Source of the DNA: Siphonodentalium dalli
Taxonomy: Eukaryota; Mollusca; Scaphopoda; Gadilida; Siphonodentaliidae
NCBI GenBank assembly: GCA_032622095.1
Contig: CP136068.1
Coordinates: forward strand, 159,545,465-159,609,464
Reading direction: 5' to 3'
Length of the DNA stretch: 64,000 nucleotides
How positions within the stretch are numbered: position 1 is the first letter of the stretch; each line of letters opens with the position of its first letter. The position numbers and the translations under genes were made by a program. Positions 12,267 to 25,200 of this stretch are shown here, piece after piece. The notes under the pieces were generated by a model. That model saw only the letters and a list, made by a program, of their open reading frames with translations, was not told where the DNA came from and searched no databases.

Positions 12267-13182
12267 GTGAGTTGTTAACATTACATAACCCTCAGAGAGT
12301 ACGTGCACTTTATTGTGAACTATATGAACTCAATGTCCTTGAATGTGTAATGTGGAAGAACATGTACCGAAATATACAACACGTTCATTATATTAATGTG
12401 TAACTTGAAATATCATTTTCATTTCCTACCATAATAAGTGTACATTATGCCGGGAGGGTTATACACAATAACTTGTTTACAATTGGTCAAATACAAACAT
12501 CGCCACGAAATTAAGTGAATTTAGACAAGTACTATAATCGTCTGTCTCGGAATTACATTTCCATCCAAGATTCAATGCTGTGTTTTGATTGTGATGGTAC
12601 TGTCCACTCTTGTTTCCATTAGAAACAAAACACTAAACTTAGAACGTAGATGTGACTACACCATACAGTTATATCGTTTACCTTAAAGGCACGTGCGGCC
12701 TTAATTGTCGAAAATATTCATATTTGTTCCAAACACCGTAAACAGTAAAACGCATACAGTTCCGTTCATATATACCATGACCATCGCGTAAACAGCATGT
12801 TATCATAAAGACCTACTATATTTTACCTAAGCAAGAGCCTGATTGTGTTACAGAAGACAGCACAATGCTACTGGCTAATCACACAAATGGCATAAACGCT
12901 CTTTATTAGTTCCATATCAGGTATTCACCAACAAAGAACGCTCTTTATGTTTACCATCATAATATAAACAAACACCAGAAAAATAACTGTTTACGCCTTT
13001 TTTTACATAACAATGGTCAAACATATGACCATAACATACTGTTTATGCGATATTTCTTATTTGTATACGGACAAAGTATATCTACATTTTGATGTTCTTT
13101 CTGTTTGTGGCGGTTTTTGACGGGTGGAGATATTTTCACAGGATACCCACCGCTAAGGCCAACCGTGTCTTTAAATTTACAG

Positions 13183-13251
13183 TAACATCGCAGTCGATAC
13201 AGATAACACAGGTAACAATTTCGACTTCCGCGATGACAACACAGCCCTCAT
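13183..13251 (+). CDS. Mucin-like stalk exon 2
   Basis: 69 bp, phase 1 at both ends (acceptor AATTTACAG, donor T|GTAAGT). Encodes VTSQSIQITQVTISTSAM + TTQPS, clearly related to exon 1 at 12198 with the same length. The following intron starts GTAAGTTGTTAACATTAC, as at 12267. Only 3-fold changes separate the two copies, so the reading frame has been kept, which argues for use. Confidence 0.7.
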
Positions 13252-13351
13252 GTAAGTTGTTAACATTACAGCACTCTCAGCTAGTACGTGTACTTTGTGA
13301 ATAATACAAGCTCAGTTTCCTTGCGTGTGTAATTAGTAATAATTTTTTAGT

Positions 13352-13734
13352 TTAACCCTTTACCCAACAGAACGGCCCTGTGCCAATGCATTCTCTTATA
13401 TATGCGAGTCGACCATAGGTCGCCTCGCATATATAAGAGAATGCATTGGCTTAACACATTACAAATTATAAAATTGTTAAAGAATGTAAGAAAAAATGGT
13501 AAAAAAAAGATTTTTTTTAGCCCAATGCATTCTCTTATATATGCGAGGCGACCTATGGTCGACTCGCATATATAAGAGAATGCATTGGCACAGGGCATAA
13601 CTGTAACTATCACAATGTGGTCAAGGAGCCGGTTCCAATGATATCCATATTTGTATGGTTCTATTGAGACAGACCGAAGATATTTTAGGCTGTTGAAGCT
13701 TTATTTGGCCGGTTTTCCTTGCGTGTGTAATTAG
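13352..13734. mobile_element. piggyBac-like MITE, right end lost, flanked by 21-bp direct repeat
   Basis: Begins TTAA + CCCTTTACCCAACAGAA and contains two outward copies of the 75-bp hairpin (13382-13450 and 13520-13590). It then has the shared block GTGGTCAAGGAGCCGGTTCC...TTATTTGGCCGG. The right terminus seen in full copies (ends at 34707, 43811, 53670) is missing. Where it should be, the sequence TTTCCTTGCGTGTGTAATT resumes, the same as immediately left of the insertion (13316 and 13714). It sits in the intron after mucin exon 2. Confidence 0.85.
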
Positions 13735-14381
13735 GAATATAATATGGAGTTAAAGGCACCCATTAATTGGCCATTGAGTTTAGGCGCGACAAAATAATAG
13801 TTCTTGATGGTCATTGCCGCGTAGCATATTTCATCAGTGTGCATCACTGTTATGGTATTATCCATGTGTTTCTTGTAAATACCATTATCCTGTCCAACCT
13901 TATTGTGTGACTTGCCCAGGTCGTTCCACACATTTGTATATAACATGTTTAATATCATTATATACATCAATCGCGACTGAATCAAGTGAACCTCCCAAAT
14001 GACGACCCTTCTGTTTTTCCTTTTTTATCCATTTCATTTGACGTTTATTTTCGGGTTTTGCATTACTCGCTCGTTGTGCCACTAGAACTAGAAACAACAA
14101 TACCATGTAAACACGAGCCTGGCATTTCTCTTAAATTAACAGCAAAAGGCAAGTACGAACTTCGCCGTCGGAAACGCCAGAACAACAACAACGGCCATTT
14201 GAATTTGTTATCAGTTGATATACTGTTTTCAAGAACGACTTATACCATATATTTACCACATGTCACGTGTATGTCCGTATTCCAATTTTCAAACACGGCT
14301 CATTTTGTGATCAAAACACTAACAATTAGAACACACATATGAACATGGCATATATTTAAACCATTTATCTAACATTTACAG

Positions 14382-14450
14382 CAGCAACGGATGCGACAGA
14401 GACACCACAGGCAACAATTGTGACGTCCTCGATGACAACATCATTGCCTT
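14382..14450 (+). CDS. Mucin-like stalk exon 3
   Basis: 69 bp, phase 1 at both ends (acceptor CATTTACAG, donor T|GTGAGT). Encodes AATDATETPQATIVTSSM + TTSLP. It has the same length and layout as exons 1 and 2, ending in ...S(A/S)MTT. High Thr content, no Cys. Confidence 0.65.
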
Positions 14451-15678
14451 GTGAGTGTTAAACATGACCACAGCATCATATACATGTAGTGTGTGTACTT
14501 TACCACCGCCTCAGATACATGTAATAGGTGCAGATTGCCGCGCCATCGGATACGTGTACATGTAATACACTTACATGTAGCACCTTCTTAAAGGTGAAGA
14601 TGGTATCATCTTTCTAAAGACGAGTTATATATAGTTTCTGGTGTATAACATATTCGATATGAGTCGAAGAACTTTATACGGAGACGTTTCTATTGTTTAA
14701 TGTCGAATATATTTATAATATTTTCTAGTGTGATTTAGCTGACGATCGATACTGTTTAATGTTATCTGAGACCAGAAATATTATTGTGTAATTTTGTCAC
14801 AAAATAAAGTGACAATTGGACACATTATCGCTAATAGCTATGGAATGAAAACATACACTCAACATGGGACGTTCGAATTGTAGCAATCGGACAACTTTAA
14901 TAATATATATCGTTATCTAATATCGACTGCACTGTATGGGCTAAACTAGTACCAATATTATTATGTCTCATTGTATCAGCTTACTATATCAGAACATATA
15001 TCCAGAACATCGAGAGATAACCCATCTTTAAGCACTAAAACAACTGCATACGTTATTAGGAGTAAACTGTCTAGTATTACTTAAAGGCACTGCATAATTA
15101 ACCGTTATCCTCGTATTACTTGAGAGGATACAGGAAACAGACGCGTGGGGTTGTGCCACCCCAGCCCTTACAACATTTTCATTTGTATATAGTACTGTCA
15201 CGGTATTATTCATGTATTCTTGTAAATAACATTATACTTTTAAACCCATTAAGTTAATTTACAAGGGAGTTATGCAGACTACCATATTTGTAATTTCCTA
15301 CATACAAACGATATGTATGGAATCAAGTGACACTTGCCAATTATGATCATTGTGGTTCTCCTTATTCTGTGTTCATTCAAGATTCAATTTTGAGATTTCC
15401 ATTATCCGCTCTGTGTGCTACTATAAATCAGTGACAACGGCAAAACATAAATACGCTCATACGATTTTTCTAAAAAGAAAACAGCGATAAGGGCACATTG
15501 GAGTATGCACGGAATATTGGCTTTCCGCTAAGGTTTATTAATTGTCTCATTTGGCTCAATTCTAAAATATTAATCTGGCCTGTGATGACTGAACAAATCA
15601 AAAGCACTAACATTAGAACATGAATTATGGACATAGCACATTTAAATCGTTTATCTTAAATAAATATCAACATTGCAG

Positions 15679-15715
15679 TTGCCACGGACGTCTGCGATGA
15701 TAACACAATCGTCGT
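15679..15715 (+). pseudogene. Mucin-like exon 4, shortened and out of frame
   Basis: Homologous to exons 1-3: it keeps GGACGTCTGCGATGATAACA and the following intron block GTAAGTTGCTAACAGTAC. It has lost about 32 bp from its 5' half and is now 37 bp, not a multiple of three. Including it would shift the frame of everything downstream, so it is either skipped or a dead copy. Confidence 0.6.
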
Positions 15716-16109
15716 GTAAGTTGCTAACAGTACAAAAACCTCAGACAGTACGTGCACATTCTTGATAACTATAGAAAATTACTCCACCACATGCATGCAC
15801 ACTTGGCAATAAACTTAGCAGTTTAGCTTAAAGGCACTCACTAATTCACAATTATTATCGTATTATTTTCCAGACAGGATGTTAGTAGCATAATTTTCGG
15901 GGGGAATTAATTCTACTACAGTGCGTCGGTTTTTGTTACAACGGTTGTTTGAATGCAGAACAAATGATGCTCGAATGTTATGTCCATGAGAAATACTCGA
16001 TTGAAGATCATGTCTGCGTATATAACCATATCTATATCAACGAATATTCCATTGTTTCTCAAACTCATATCAACTCCTTTTGCTAAACTCATTTCTCTCA
16101 TTTGAACAG

Positions 16110-16175
16110 CCACACCACAGTCAACGCAGACAATGCAACTAACAGCGTTGCTGCCGACGCCAGCAGCATCTTTAA
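16110..16175 (+). CDS. Mucin-like stalk exon 5
   Basis: 66 bp, phase 1 at both ends (acceptor TTGAACAG, donor A|GTGCGT). Encodes TPQSTQTMQLTALLPTPAAS + L, a Thr/Pro/Ala-rich segment with the STQT core shared by exons 1 and 8. One codon shorter than exons 1-3, frame preserved. Confidence 0.6.
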
Positions 16176-16857
16176 GTGCGTACATTATATATACACATGT
16201 TCATGCTAGTTATGTACTGAACAGAATAATTGTGGCGAATGATTAGGGAGTCAAACATCAAGCAGTAGCGACTGAACACGCTATTCGGTGTCACAAAATA
16301 GCAGTTTAGCCATTCCATAATATTGGTCTTGGCTATTTTAACTACACGTTCAGATATAGTTTCCAAATATGTCTCGACCACTCGTGGATCCTGCTTCACA
16401 GTGTTCATCATGGTGGACAGAAAACCAGTGCCTGTACAACTTGTTTTATTCTTAACATGCGAGCAATTAATTATATATATGACGATACAAATATCAGTCA
16501 TTATTCTGTATATGATCGTATATGTCAACAGTTCGCCTTTCAGTTACCAGACTCATCTCCCTGGTATTTACCCGTCAGTTTGTCGAGCTGATATATTGTC
16601 GGTGCATCCTGTTTTATGTTAATGGAACCGACATATTCTTTGCCATAATTGGCAAAACAAGTAAACAATACGGGCGATATATGCCACACATATACATAAT
16701 AGTAACTTGAAAAGTGCGTTCCACAAAGTGTTACATAAATACTGTCAATGGATATATGTCTTCAGTTTAATTACTCCTTGATACATATATAATATCAGTA
16801 TCCTCAAATTTGTGTTGACAAACCTCATTGTTTAAATTTCCTTTATTACATTAACAG

Positions 16858-16899
16858 CAGTAGCATGCGGAAGAGAATGTCAGATAAACTTGAACATAC
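16858..16899 (+). CDS. Possible degenerate stalk exon 6 (weak)
   Basis: A 42-bp segment after TTACATTAACAG, an acceptor region homologous to those at 17881 and 18505. It ends C|GTGAAA, phase 1 at both ends. It encodes AVACGRECQINLNI, which has lost the Thr-rich character and gained two Cys. It is probably a decayed duplicate of the stalk exon. The upstream intron (TTCTTCAGTTTAATTACTCC) is clearly shared with exons 7 and 8. Confidence 0.25.
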
Positions 16900-17880
16900 G
16901 TGAAATGTATAAAATTTTAGCAGTAGTACATTCTGGCTTATATCGATTTAGAGTCACAAATGGTACACTAAATTGGTTGTATGATCCTCTACTATATCTT
17001 ACTGGATTTATACCTATTCTAGCTACTTAAAATGGTGACATGATATTTAAAAAAACAGCACACGACATCTGTTGGGATAACGATATCACCTTCGCTGTGA
17101 CCATGGTCTTGTTGCTAATTTTAAGAGGAGGCGTTAGCTCCGGTCGGGTCACCGTTTGATTGATACACGGTCTTGCACCTTCGTTCCGAAAACGATAATT
17201 GTGGCGACCGCCTAGGGAGTCACACATAAAGCGGCAGCAACTGATGACGTTATCAATTGTCATTTGGACCTTTTATAAAATATAAGTAACACTGTTATCT
17301 GTTCAAAATTATTGGTCTTGACTATTTTATCTTTACTATGGTATATAAGTCCAAATATATTTTCCAAATGCGGTAAGCCGCTCGTTGACCATACCTCACA
17401 ACTGTTATCACGATGAAAGCGGAAGCCAGTGTATGTACCTGAACAAACCGTAAAAATATTCCCACTACTTTACTGTTATACAGATATATTCAACTCCCGT
17501 TGCGATATACAAACACCTATTTTATTATCATAGCATGTGAACAATTATTGATATGACGACATAACAACCAGCCAATTTACTATGCTGCAATTATTTCCTG
17601 ACTTACCTCATCTTGTTGGTGTTTATCTCTCATACCGTCGAGCTGGTGTGGTGTCGGTGCATCCAGTTGTAAGAGTTATTTGATCCGACATCCACTTTTC
17701 CATTATTGGCATAAAACACAAACAATATGGGCGATATCTTGCGTTCCACATTATTGTCCTAAACAATGTCATCGGATATCTTTCTTCAGGTTAGATGCTC
17801 ATTGATACGTATATAATACCAGTATCTTCAACTTGATGTTGACGAAACATCGTTGTTTTAATTTGTCTTTATTACATTAG

Positions 17881-17952
17881 GTGAAGCACTATCTATGCAG
17901 ACACCTCAAGTATCGACACCGATTTTGCCGACGACAGCATCGCAAACTTCAC
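17881..17952 (+). CDS. Mucin-like stalk exon 7
   Basis: 72 bp, phase 1 at both ends (acceptor TTACATTAG, donor C|GTACGT). Encodes GEALSMQTPQVSTPILPTTA + SQTS. It pairs residue by residue with exon 8 at 18505 and shares about 100 bp of upstream intron with it, so the two arose by tandem duplication of an exon with its intron. Confidence 0.65.
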
Positions 17953-18504
17953 GTACGTGATTCACGTTATAATTTACACGGGACTACTATCCAAGTCCCC
18001 AATATCTCCGACCAGTGGTCACTATCACATACATTACAAGTGCTGGACATGCGGCCTAGTATTTCATCTAGGCATGTATAGTCACAACAAAATAAAGTAC
18101 TGTCCAGAAGTGTAGTTCTAAATGTTTGGGTTTCTGGTTCTTGCGTCTGTTATGTGGCAGTATTATCGCCCAAGTTCATACACGTATATGCCCGCAGAGC
18201 ATTTCTGCATATAGCCTCAAACGTCCATTTTACTCCACGCAGGTACGCCAGTCAAAATTATATCGAGATCCGACGGCATATTGCATTAATCCCATTCATA
18301 ATGGCCGTTTATAGTAAATACCGACGTTATGTTGCATAAACCTGTTATTAGTAACTTGAAAAAGAAGTGTGTCCCTCAACACAGTGACTGGCATGGCATA
18401 TCTTTCTTCAGTTTAGTGAATCATTGATAAATATATCATAGCATTATCTTCCATTTCTGGAGACGAAACGCCGCTGTTTTAAATGGTATTTATTGCATTA
18501 ACAG

Positions 18505-18576
18505 CGGAAATACAGTCGACACAGACAAACCAAGTATCAACGCCGATCCTGACAACGACAACTTCACAAACTTCAA
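18505..18576 (+). CDS. Mucin-like stalk exon 8
   Basis: 72 bp, phase 1 at both ends (acceptor CATTAACAG, donor A|GTACGT). Encodes AEIQSTQTNQVSTPILTTTT + SQTS. Its final A joins AT of the first channel exon to make Asn, so the stalk runs directly into the ligand-binding domain. Thr/Ser/Pro-rich, predicted extracellular and heavily O-glycosylated. Confidence 0.7.
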
Positions 18577-19041
18577 GTACGTTATTCATGTTATAACTAT
18601 GCGCAAACACAATCCCCGACGCCAATGTCACAGAGGGACATTTTTCAGTAGCGATCCGGTTAACCTGCGTTGTCAGTTTTCCGTCGAAAGTTAGTCTTGA
18701 AACGCACAATTCCATATATATGTCGCTACTGACATGAGCAGCGGATTTGAAAAACAGTCAGTTTTGCTAACATTTATCGTATGAATATTATGGTATATTA
18801 ATGTTGATGGTTTGTGGGCTATATTTGATATATCAAACATGTCCAAAATAATATTTTACTATTTACTGTTCATCCGTACGGCTCTATCTGGAGAGGCATT
18901 AAACTAAACGAGTAAGGGCGAAACATATACAATTGCCTACTATAATGCGTACTTCCATCGCTGCTCAAATAAAAATAATAAAGACCAAACAGTTGTGTTA
19001 ACCTAAAAACCTGAGTACATGTGCATAATTATGTTATGCAG

Positions 19042-19202
19042 ATCCGTCCACGATGGTACCAGGAAACACAACTGACCCAGTGGCCGCCGAGATGGCCTTG
19101 CGTGCTCAGCTATTCAGCTTATCCACCTACGCCAACGAAGTGAAACCAGCCGACACGAGCACCGTCACTATAACCGTTGATCTACGGGTGCTCTTCGATG
19201 TG
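19042..19202 (+). CDS. Channel exon 1: start of ligand-binding domain
   Basis: 161 bp, enters in phase 1 after TTATGCAG and ends in phase 0 (GATGTG|GTGAGC). Encodes ...GNTTDPVAAEMALRAQLFSL, STYANEVKPAD and VTITVDLRVLFDV. These are the N-terminal helix and beta1-beta2 strands of a nicotinic-type subunit. An N-glycosylation sequon (NTT) lies just before the helix. There is no Met/signal peptide, so this is not a first coding exon. Confidence 0.85.
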
Positions 19203-22200
19203 GTGAGCTAATGGAATCAGACAACAATTACAAATCCAGTACATTATATCAGCACCGGTTATGTTAGAATGTTACAACTGCTTCTATGTGTTGGAAATTT
19301 TAGAACCGAACGCATCTATATGGCTTGACCGAAGATAATATTAATCCTACTCTGCGGTCTGTTCTCCCGAAAACCCGCACATTATCTGCTCATAATAAAA
19401 CTGATTTTATGTAGATAATCTACTTATAATCGCATCATTTTGAGTCGTTATTGTACTGAAAATGAGAGCGTTTTGTCGCATTATTCGACTCACACTGAAG
19501 CATTTCTAAGCAGATTATGTGCGGACAATGACACAAATAAGCCAACTCACGACTCTTCAGGTGTACGCTCTTTGACAAGTGTGGCCCTCGTCACAAAACG
19601 AAATAGCGGATATGATTCCAGTGTCTGCTTCTTTCAGAATCATGTACGTATTTCACATTATAGGTAGATTATGTGCGTAATTTAACACTCATTCCTGCCT
19701 GCAACTACACGTATGCTAATCTCGGCCATAACTTGCGGCAACACAAGTTTTTCATTGCACACCTATTCGATTATGTTTGTGAAATACAGTTAACGAAGTG
19801 GCTAAAGAACGGTATACCGCTCTTTAGTACTGAGAGCTAAAGAACGGTATACCGCTCTTTGGTGATGAGGGCTAAAGAGCGGTACGGATTATAACGTTAT
19901 GTGTTGGCGCAATGCGCAACATATCTTGGCAACGCACGTGCCGCTCATCCAACCTGGACCGCTCGTTAGCACCGAGGGCTAAAGAGCAGTATACCGTTCT
20001 TTAGCACCAAACGCTAAAGAGTGGTATACCGTTCATTAGCGTATCAGGTCCATATAGCTAAAGCGCGGTATACCGCTCTTTAGCGTTTGTCACTAAAGAG
20101 CAGTATACCATTCTTTAGCACCAAACGCTAAAGAGCGGTATACCGTTAATTAGCGTATCAGGCCCATGTAGCTAAAGCGCGGTATACCGCTCGTTAGCGT
20201 TTGGTACTAATGAGCGGTATACCGTACTTTAGCCACGGCCTACAGTTAAATACGGTTGATAAATTATGTTGTATTGTCCTTAAATACAAACCGATTACGT
20301 CAGTAACGTACGTCATTGGCGACGTCAACTTTTACAAACAAATATTGTAGTTTATCGTTTCGCGATGTAAAACGCATGCTTCTCGTTTTATCATTCCGCC
20401 ACAACAAATCAGTTCGCAGATTTGTAGCGTTCTAGCTATGTTTAGAATAATACAGAATGGCTTAATCTTAACCTACTTTCACGCATGGTGTGCGGTGCTC
20501 AATGTTCGCTCTCCCAGTTAGTATGTATGTATGTTGCAATATGTTACGATTACTACTGGGATATCTTTGGGCCCATAACTAAATTAAATGTGATCGCGGT
20601 CACTTGATATACTGTTGTATATATCAGAACAAGGTTATCGTTCATTGCCCGTTGATATTCCGCCGGGATTAAATTATTCCAAGGAAATGCACGACCATGG
20701 CCGGAATCCCAAGCGAAAATCCCGGTGTTATTTCCGAAGGGGTGGTGTATAACATGATTATATGTCTGCCTTATTTCAAAACTAGTTTGTCCACACGCCG
20801 ACACTGTCTGTCTCTCGCCCAAGCAATCATCGTTCTAAAGGAAACTAGACGTTATGCATAATGAAGCATAGACGTGTGAAATTGCATGGATGTATCCGCC
20901 AAATATGTATTCGCACAATAACATAAGCAATATTATATGTAAATATAAATTTTAAAAACATTGGATGTGTACAATTATTGTATAATTTCTACATTTTTAT
21001 TGTATTGGTGTATCACGACGTCAGACAAAAACTTGCAATATGTTATCGTTAACATTATTTACAGGACATAGAACAACAAGTTGTGAAGTTCCAAGCGTTC
21101 ATTGGTCTGGTGAGTATCTGAATCGCGTAAAGGTCACCGCAATTTATCGGTGAAATAAAGATAAACTTACATCTGTAGTTTGGGTCATCAGTTTCCAAAA
21201 TCGCTTTCGCTATGTTTGTCATTCTCACACTATTGATACGTGCGTAGCAGATTCAACGAATGTAAAAGTCAAATGGTAGATGGGATCTCAGAAATACTGA
21301 ATAGTGAAAGTGAGCAATGTAATAATTATGGAACTGAGTCTCTGTTAAGTAGTGAACGTTCCCAATGTTATATTTATCGAACCGAGTCTCTACTAAAGTA
21401 AAATGCTAGTAAAAGTATATATTACAATAGTATTATCTCCTACAACAAGTGTGAAAACATAAATTATTGAAGAGAACTTGGGGCTATAACTGTTGCCCGT
21501 AGATACATGTTTGTCCAATTTCTGTTCCTTGATTATTGATTCTTATATTTACCACCATGGACAAGTATGCAGTGTCTGACTCCATTTGTCTTACATAATG
21601 TGCTTTCCTCACTCCCATTGCGTTATAATGCAATACAGTATGTTTACACTTATGCATTAATATGGCTTCATCATATTCCCGAGACAATCGTATTGTGATA
21701 TATATTGGTCATATTGGTACGGTCTTACGTCCAGATTAATGTCTTAGCAGACGGCATAGCCATGTATATACATATACATGTAGTGTAGCCCTCCCCTGGT
21801 AGTATATGTATTTATTAATCAGATATGAAAGTTCTGCACAGAATGGCTTGTTATCGAGTTAGGTGAATATCGCTTCAATCTGGCACTAAACCGAGTAATA
21901 TCATGTTATGACATCACAACTCCGATTAATATCAATTTACGATATCACAAATCCGAGTAATATGGTATTACGATATGAGTAGTATGGGGGGCTTGTTACA
22001 TCCACATCTAAAAATAGATTTTTTGGGTCTAAAATTGTTTGTACTAAAATATTCCCAAAAAAAAAATTCAAAACCCAAATTTTTTTTTCAAAATTTTCAA
22101 CAAAAAAAGTTTTAATCTCAAAAATTTATAATGAGTTTTCGGTTTCGGATAATCTCGGTATTAATTTTTTTTTAATTATTTGAGTGTAATATCTTTCGGT

Positions 22201-25200
22201 ATTTTTGTTCAACCAAATTTTGAATATTTTTCATGAAATAGCTTTATACCAATTATATGTGTATGGACAGGTCCGAGTCGCTGTAATTTTGGACATTGTG
22301 ACCATCGGTATGAATGCATACATTCCAGTGTTTATCAATCAGACACAACCCATACATCATATAATTGTCATACCTGAAATAATTTGACACCATTACTCTT
22401 ACATGAATAATAAAGAGCGTTTATTCTTTACTTCTCTATCACGATGAAGTTATTGAGTATATGACAGGTGTGTATTATCGCGAATTATTGGAAGTATTGA
22501 GATGTACTATGTTGAATCATGAGCGGACGAAGAGGGTGATGCGAAATTACAACCCCAGAATGAACTGACATATTCGATGGAACAAATTTTCAAGTATGTA
22601 CACACACACATAATCACCAAAAAATTTCAAAAACTTCCAAAACTTCCAAAATTTCAAAAACTTCAAATATTTCAAAAATTTCAAAAACTTCAAAAATTTC
22701 AAAAATTTCAAAAACTTTCAAAACTTTCAAAAAATTCAAAAAATTAAAAAATTTCCAAAACTTCCAAAACTTCAAAAATTTCAATATAATGGTGGACAAT
22801 ACACTCACGATGTGACAACATATATAGACATAGGCATAGTGTTATATAGTCTTCTATGTACCAACGCTATGACATAATTAAAGGGGGATAATACACGCAC
22901 GGTGTGGAATGTTAAAGTGACACGAGGTAAGGGACGTTATGTAATATTGGTGTGTGAATATTAAAGGAGCACAATGCGCTCTAAAGGGACACACGGCACT
23001 CATTTTGAATGATTGTTAAAGAAACACAATACACACGCAGTGGGTGAAAGTTTCTCGCTTTTCAGGATTTAGTCGGAAATATGGCTTGTTGCCATTCATC
23101 GGAAAGCTCTCAGTGAGAGCTTTCCGATGCAAGCCATATTTCCGACTAAATCCTGAAAAGTTACCTATAATTCTGCTGTGGTTAAGCAGTCCATTTTTAG
23201 GGCATTACTGTATGTAGGCCTACCAGTGGATGAATAGTCTGCCGGAGAAGCACTGTGTAGACGGGGAATCAACAGGTCTTGTCGGTAAGAGAGTCAGACG
23301 AGAAGTGAAGTCTCGGCTATTGAAACATAGTAATGCGATAGCGAACATCAAACGAGTCTGCGCACGCATATCTGTCAAAGGATACAATAGCAGTCATTGG
23401 TCAATTTATCCACGGTGTCAGCTCAGTATATAGGTGCATAGAAGAACGCTCGATTTCACTGATTATATAGGAAAATGAAGTATCAATGTGAAGAGTGCTC
23501 AAGTGTCTATGCTTGGCAAGATAGTTTGAAACGTCATATCAAAGTTAAACACAAGCCTTCAGAACAACAACAACAACAGTATCATCAGCCACAACAACAA
23601 CAACACTCATTTGCTCATTTTTTTTGCCCATTTGCTCATTTTTTTTGCTCATTTGCTCATTTTTCTCACCCCCTTTGAATATACTTTGTGTGATATTCTG
23701 TGTCATTGTTAATTGATTGGTGCATACTCAATCAAGATCTCAACGAAACGCATTATTGAAATCGATAACTATCATGGTGCATTTGGCATTCATGGCCAGA
23801 CAAATTTAATTCATGGATTTTAGAGTCTGATGTCGCCAGATATCAAAATTAATAAGAGTAAGTTGTACACGAGAACAATCATGGATAATAGAACAAGTAC
23901 CTTGGCGAATACGTTTCAAACAGAACGTGGTCGTCTACAGGTGAATCTCCTTAAATGGATAGGAATTACTATTATGGTAATCAGTGTGTCACTACCATTT
24001 ATTTTAGTTCCAAAGAAGATACCGCGTGAGTCGGTTGACTATGAATTACTTCATACTAATATGTCACACCCCAATGATTACGAACAACACCCGTGTGTTT
24101 TCGTGAAAAAGTGGACAATACGATCAAACATTACTGTTACATTATGTAATAATCAAGGACACATTTATACAGACATTAGGCGAGTTGTGAATAACACTCC
24201 GACGATTATAGGTATTCCGTTAAATTTGAACCAGTGGTCAATCTTCAAGCATATATTCAGTGATATCAATAAAACTATAAGAGAAGAAGAATAATGATTC
24301 TCTTTGAATTGTTTTATTTTAGAAACTATAGTCATATGGATAATTATTATCTGTACCTGACTAGCGACGATTCGATTAATAAATATCCAGATAATCGATT
24401 TTTATAAGAGGCGATAAATTTTCTAAAATAAAATGCAGAAAAAAGAGTGACTTGTACACTACATTTGAAGAAACATGTCGATCCCGTATATTCCAGCAGA
24501 TATTAAAACGTGGAAAAACATTTCAGAGACATGCTTGATGGGAAGTTAATACCAGATAATAAGGGTCGATACTTTATTGACATAACTAAAAATAGTGATA
24601 GTGAAGAAGACGTTCTAAAACCACATATTAACGTAGTGACGCCCATCGCTCAAGCGATTGAAATGGCTAAGGCCGAAGTTGCAGCAAATAAGTTGACAAA
24701 CACACGTAAAGCGTCCAAACAAACCAACAAGAGAGTGTTAGTTGGAGGTTTGTCTAATAATAAGAAGAAAATGAAAAGAAAAGTGTCATACGATTAGCCA
24801 AATCATGAATGAATACATAGAGTACCATACTGATAAATTAGCATTAATTGAATCACCGGCGGTCAAATATCTATACCCTAGCCCCGGGACGAACGTACTC
24901 TTAACGCGACGGTTGTATACCACACCTTATTCTCTCTTTTTATCGATACTTATAAGAGTGATCGTTCTTCCAATAATTCGCGATAATGCACGGGTGTCAT
25001 TTATGCGGAATTATTTTATCGACCAACTACAATCTACAAAGACATAAACAGATTAAACACGGAGTTATGTCCGAGACAAAAACAACTCTCTTCAGAGAAG
25101 ATACCGATGACCTAGAATCTGACGAAGCAGTTCTAGATTCAGATGAAGATGAACGGGGAACGATATCAGATTCAGAAGATGATAATGTCGTCGGTAGTAG

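Noticed and set aside
23230..23433. 67-codon frame at the left inside of the Polinton-like element
   Set aside because: Partly borders the inserted MITE, has no recognisable motif, and no support beyond being open.
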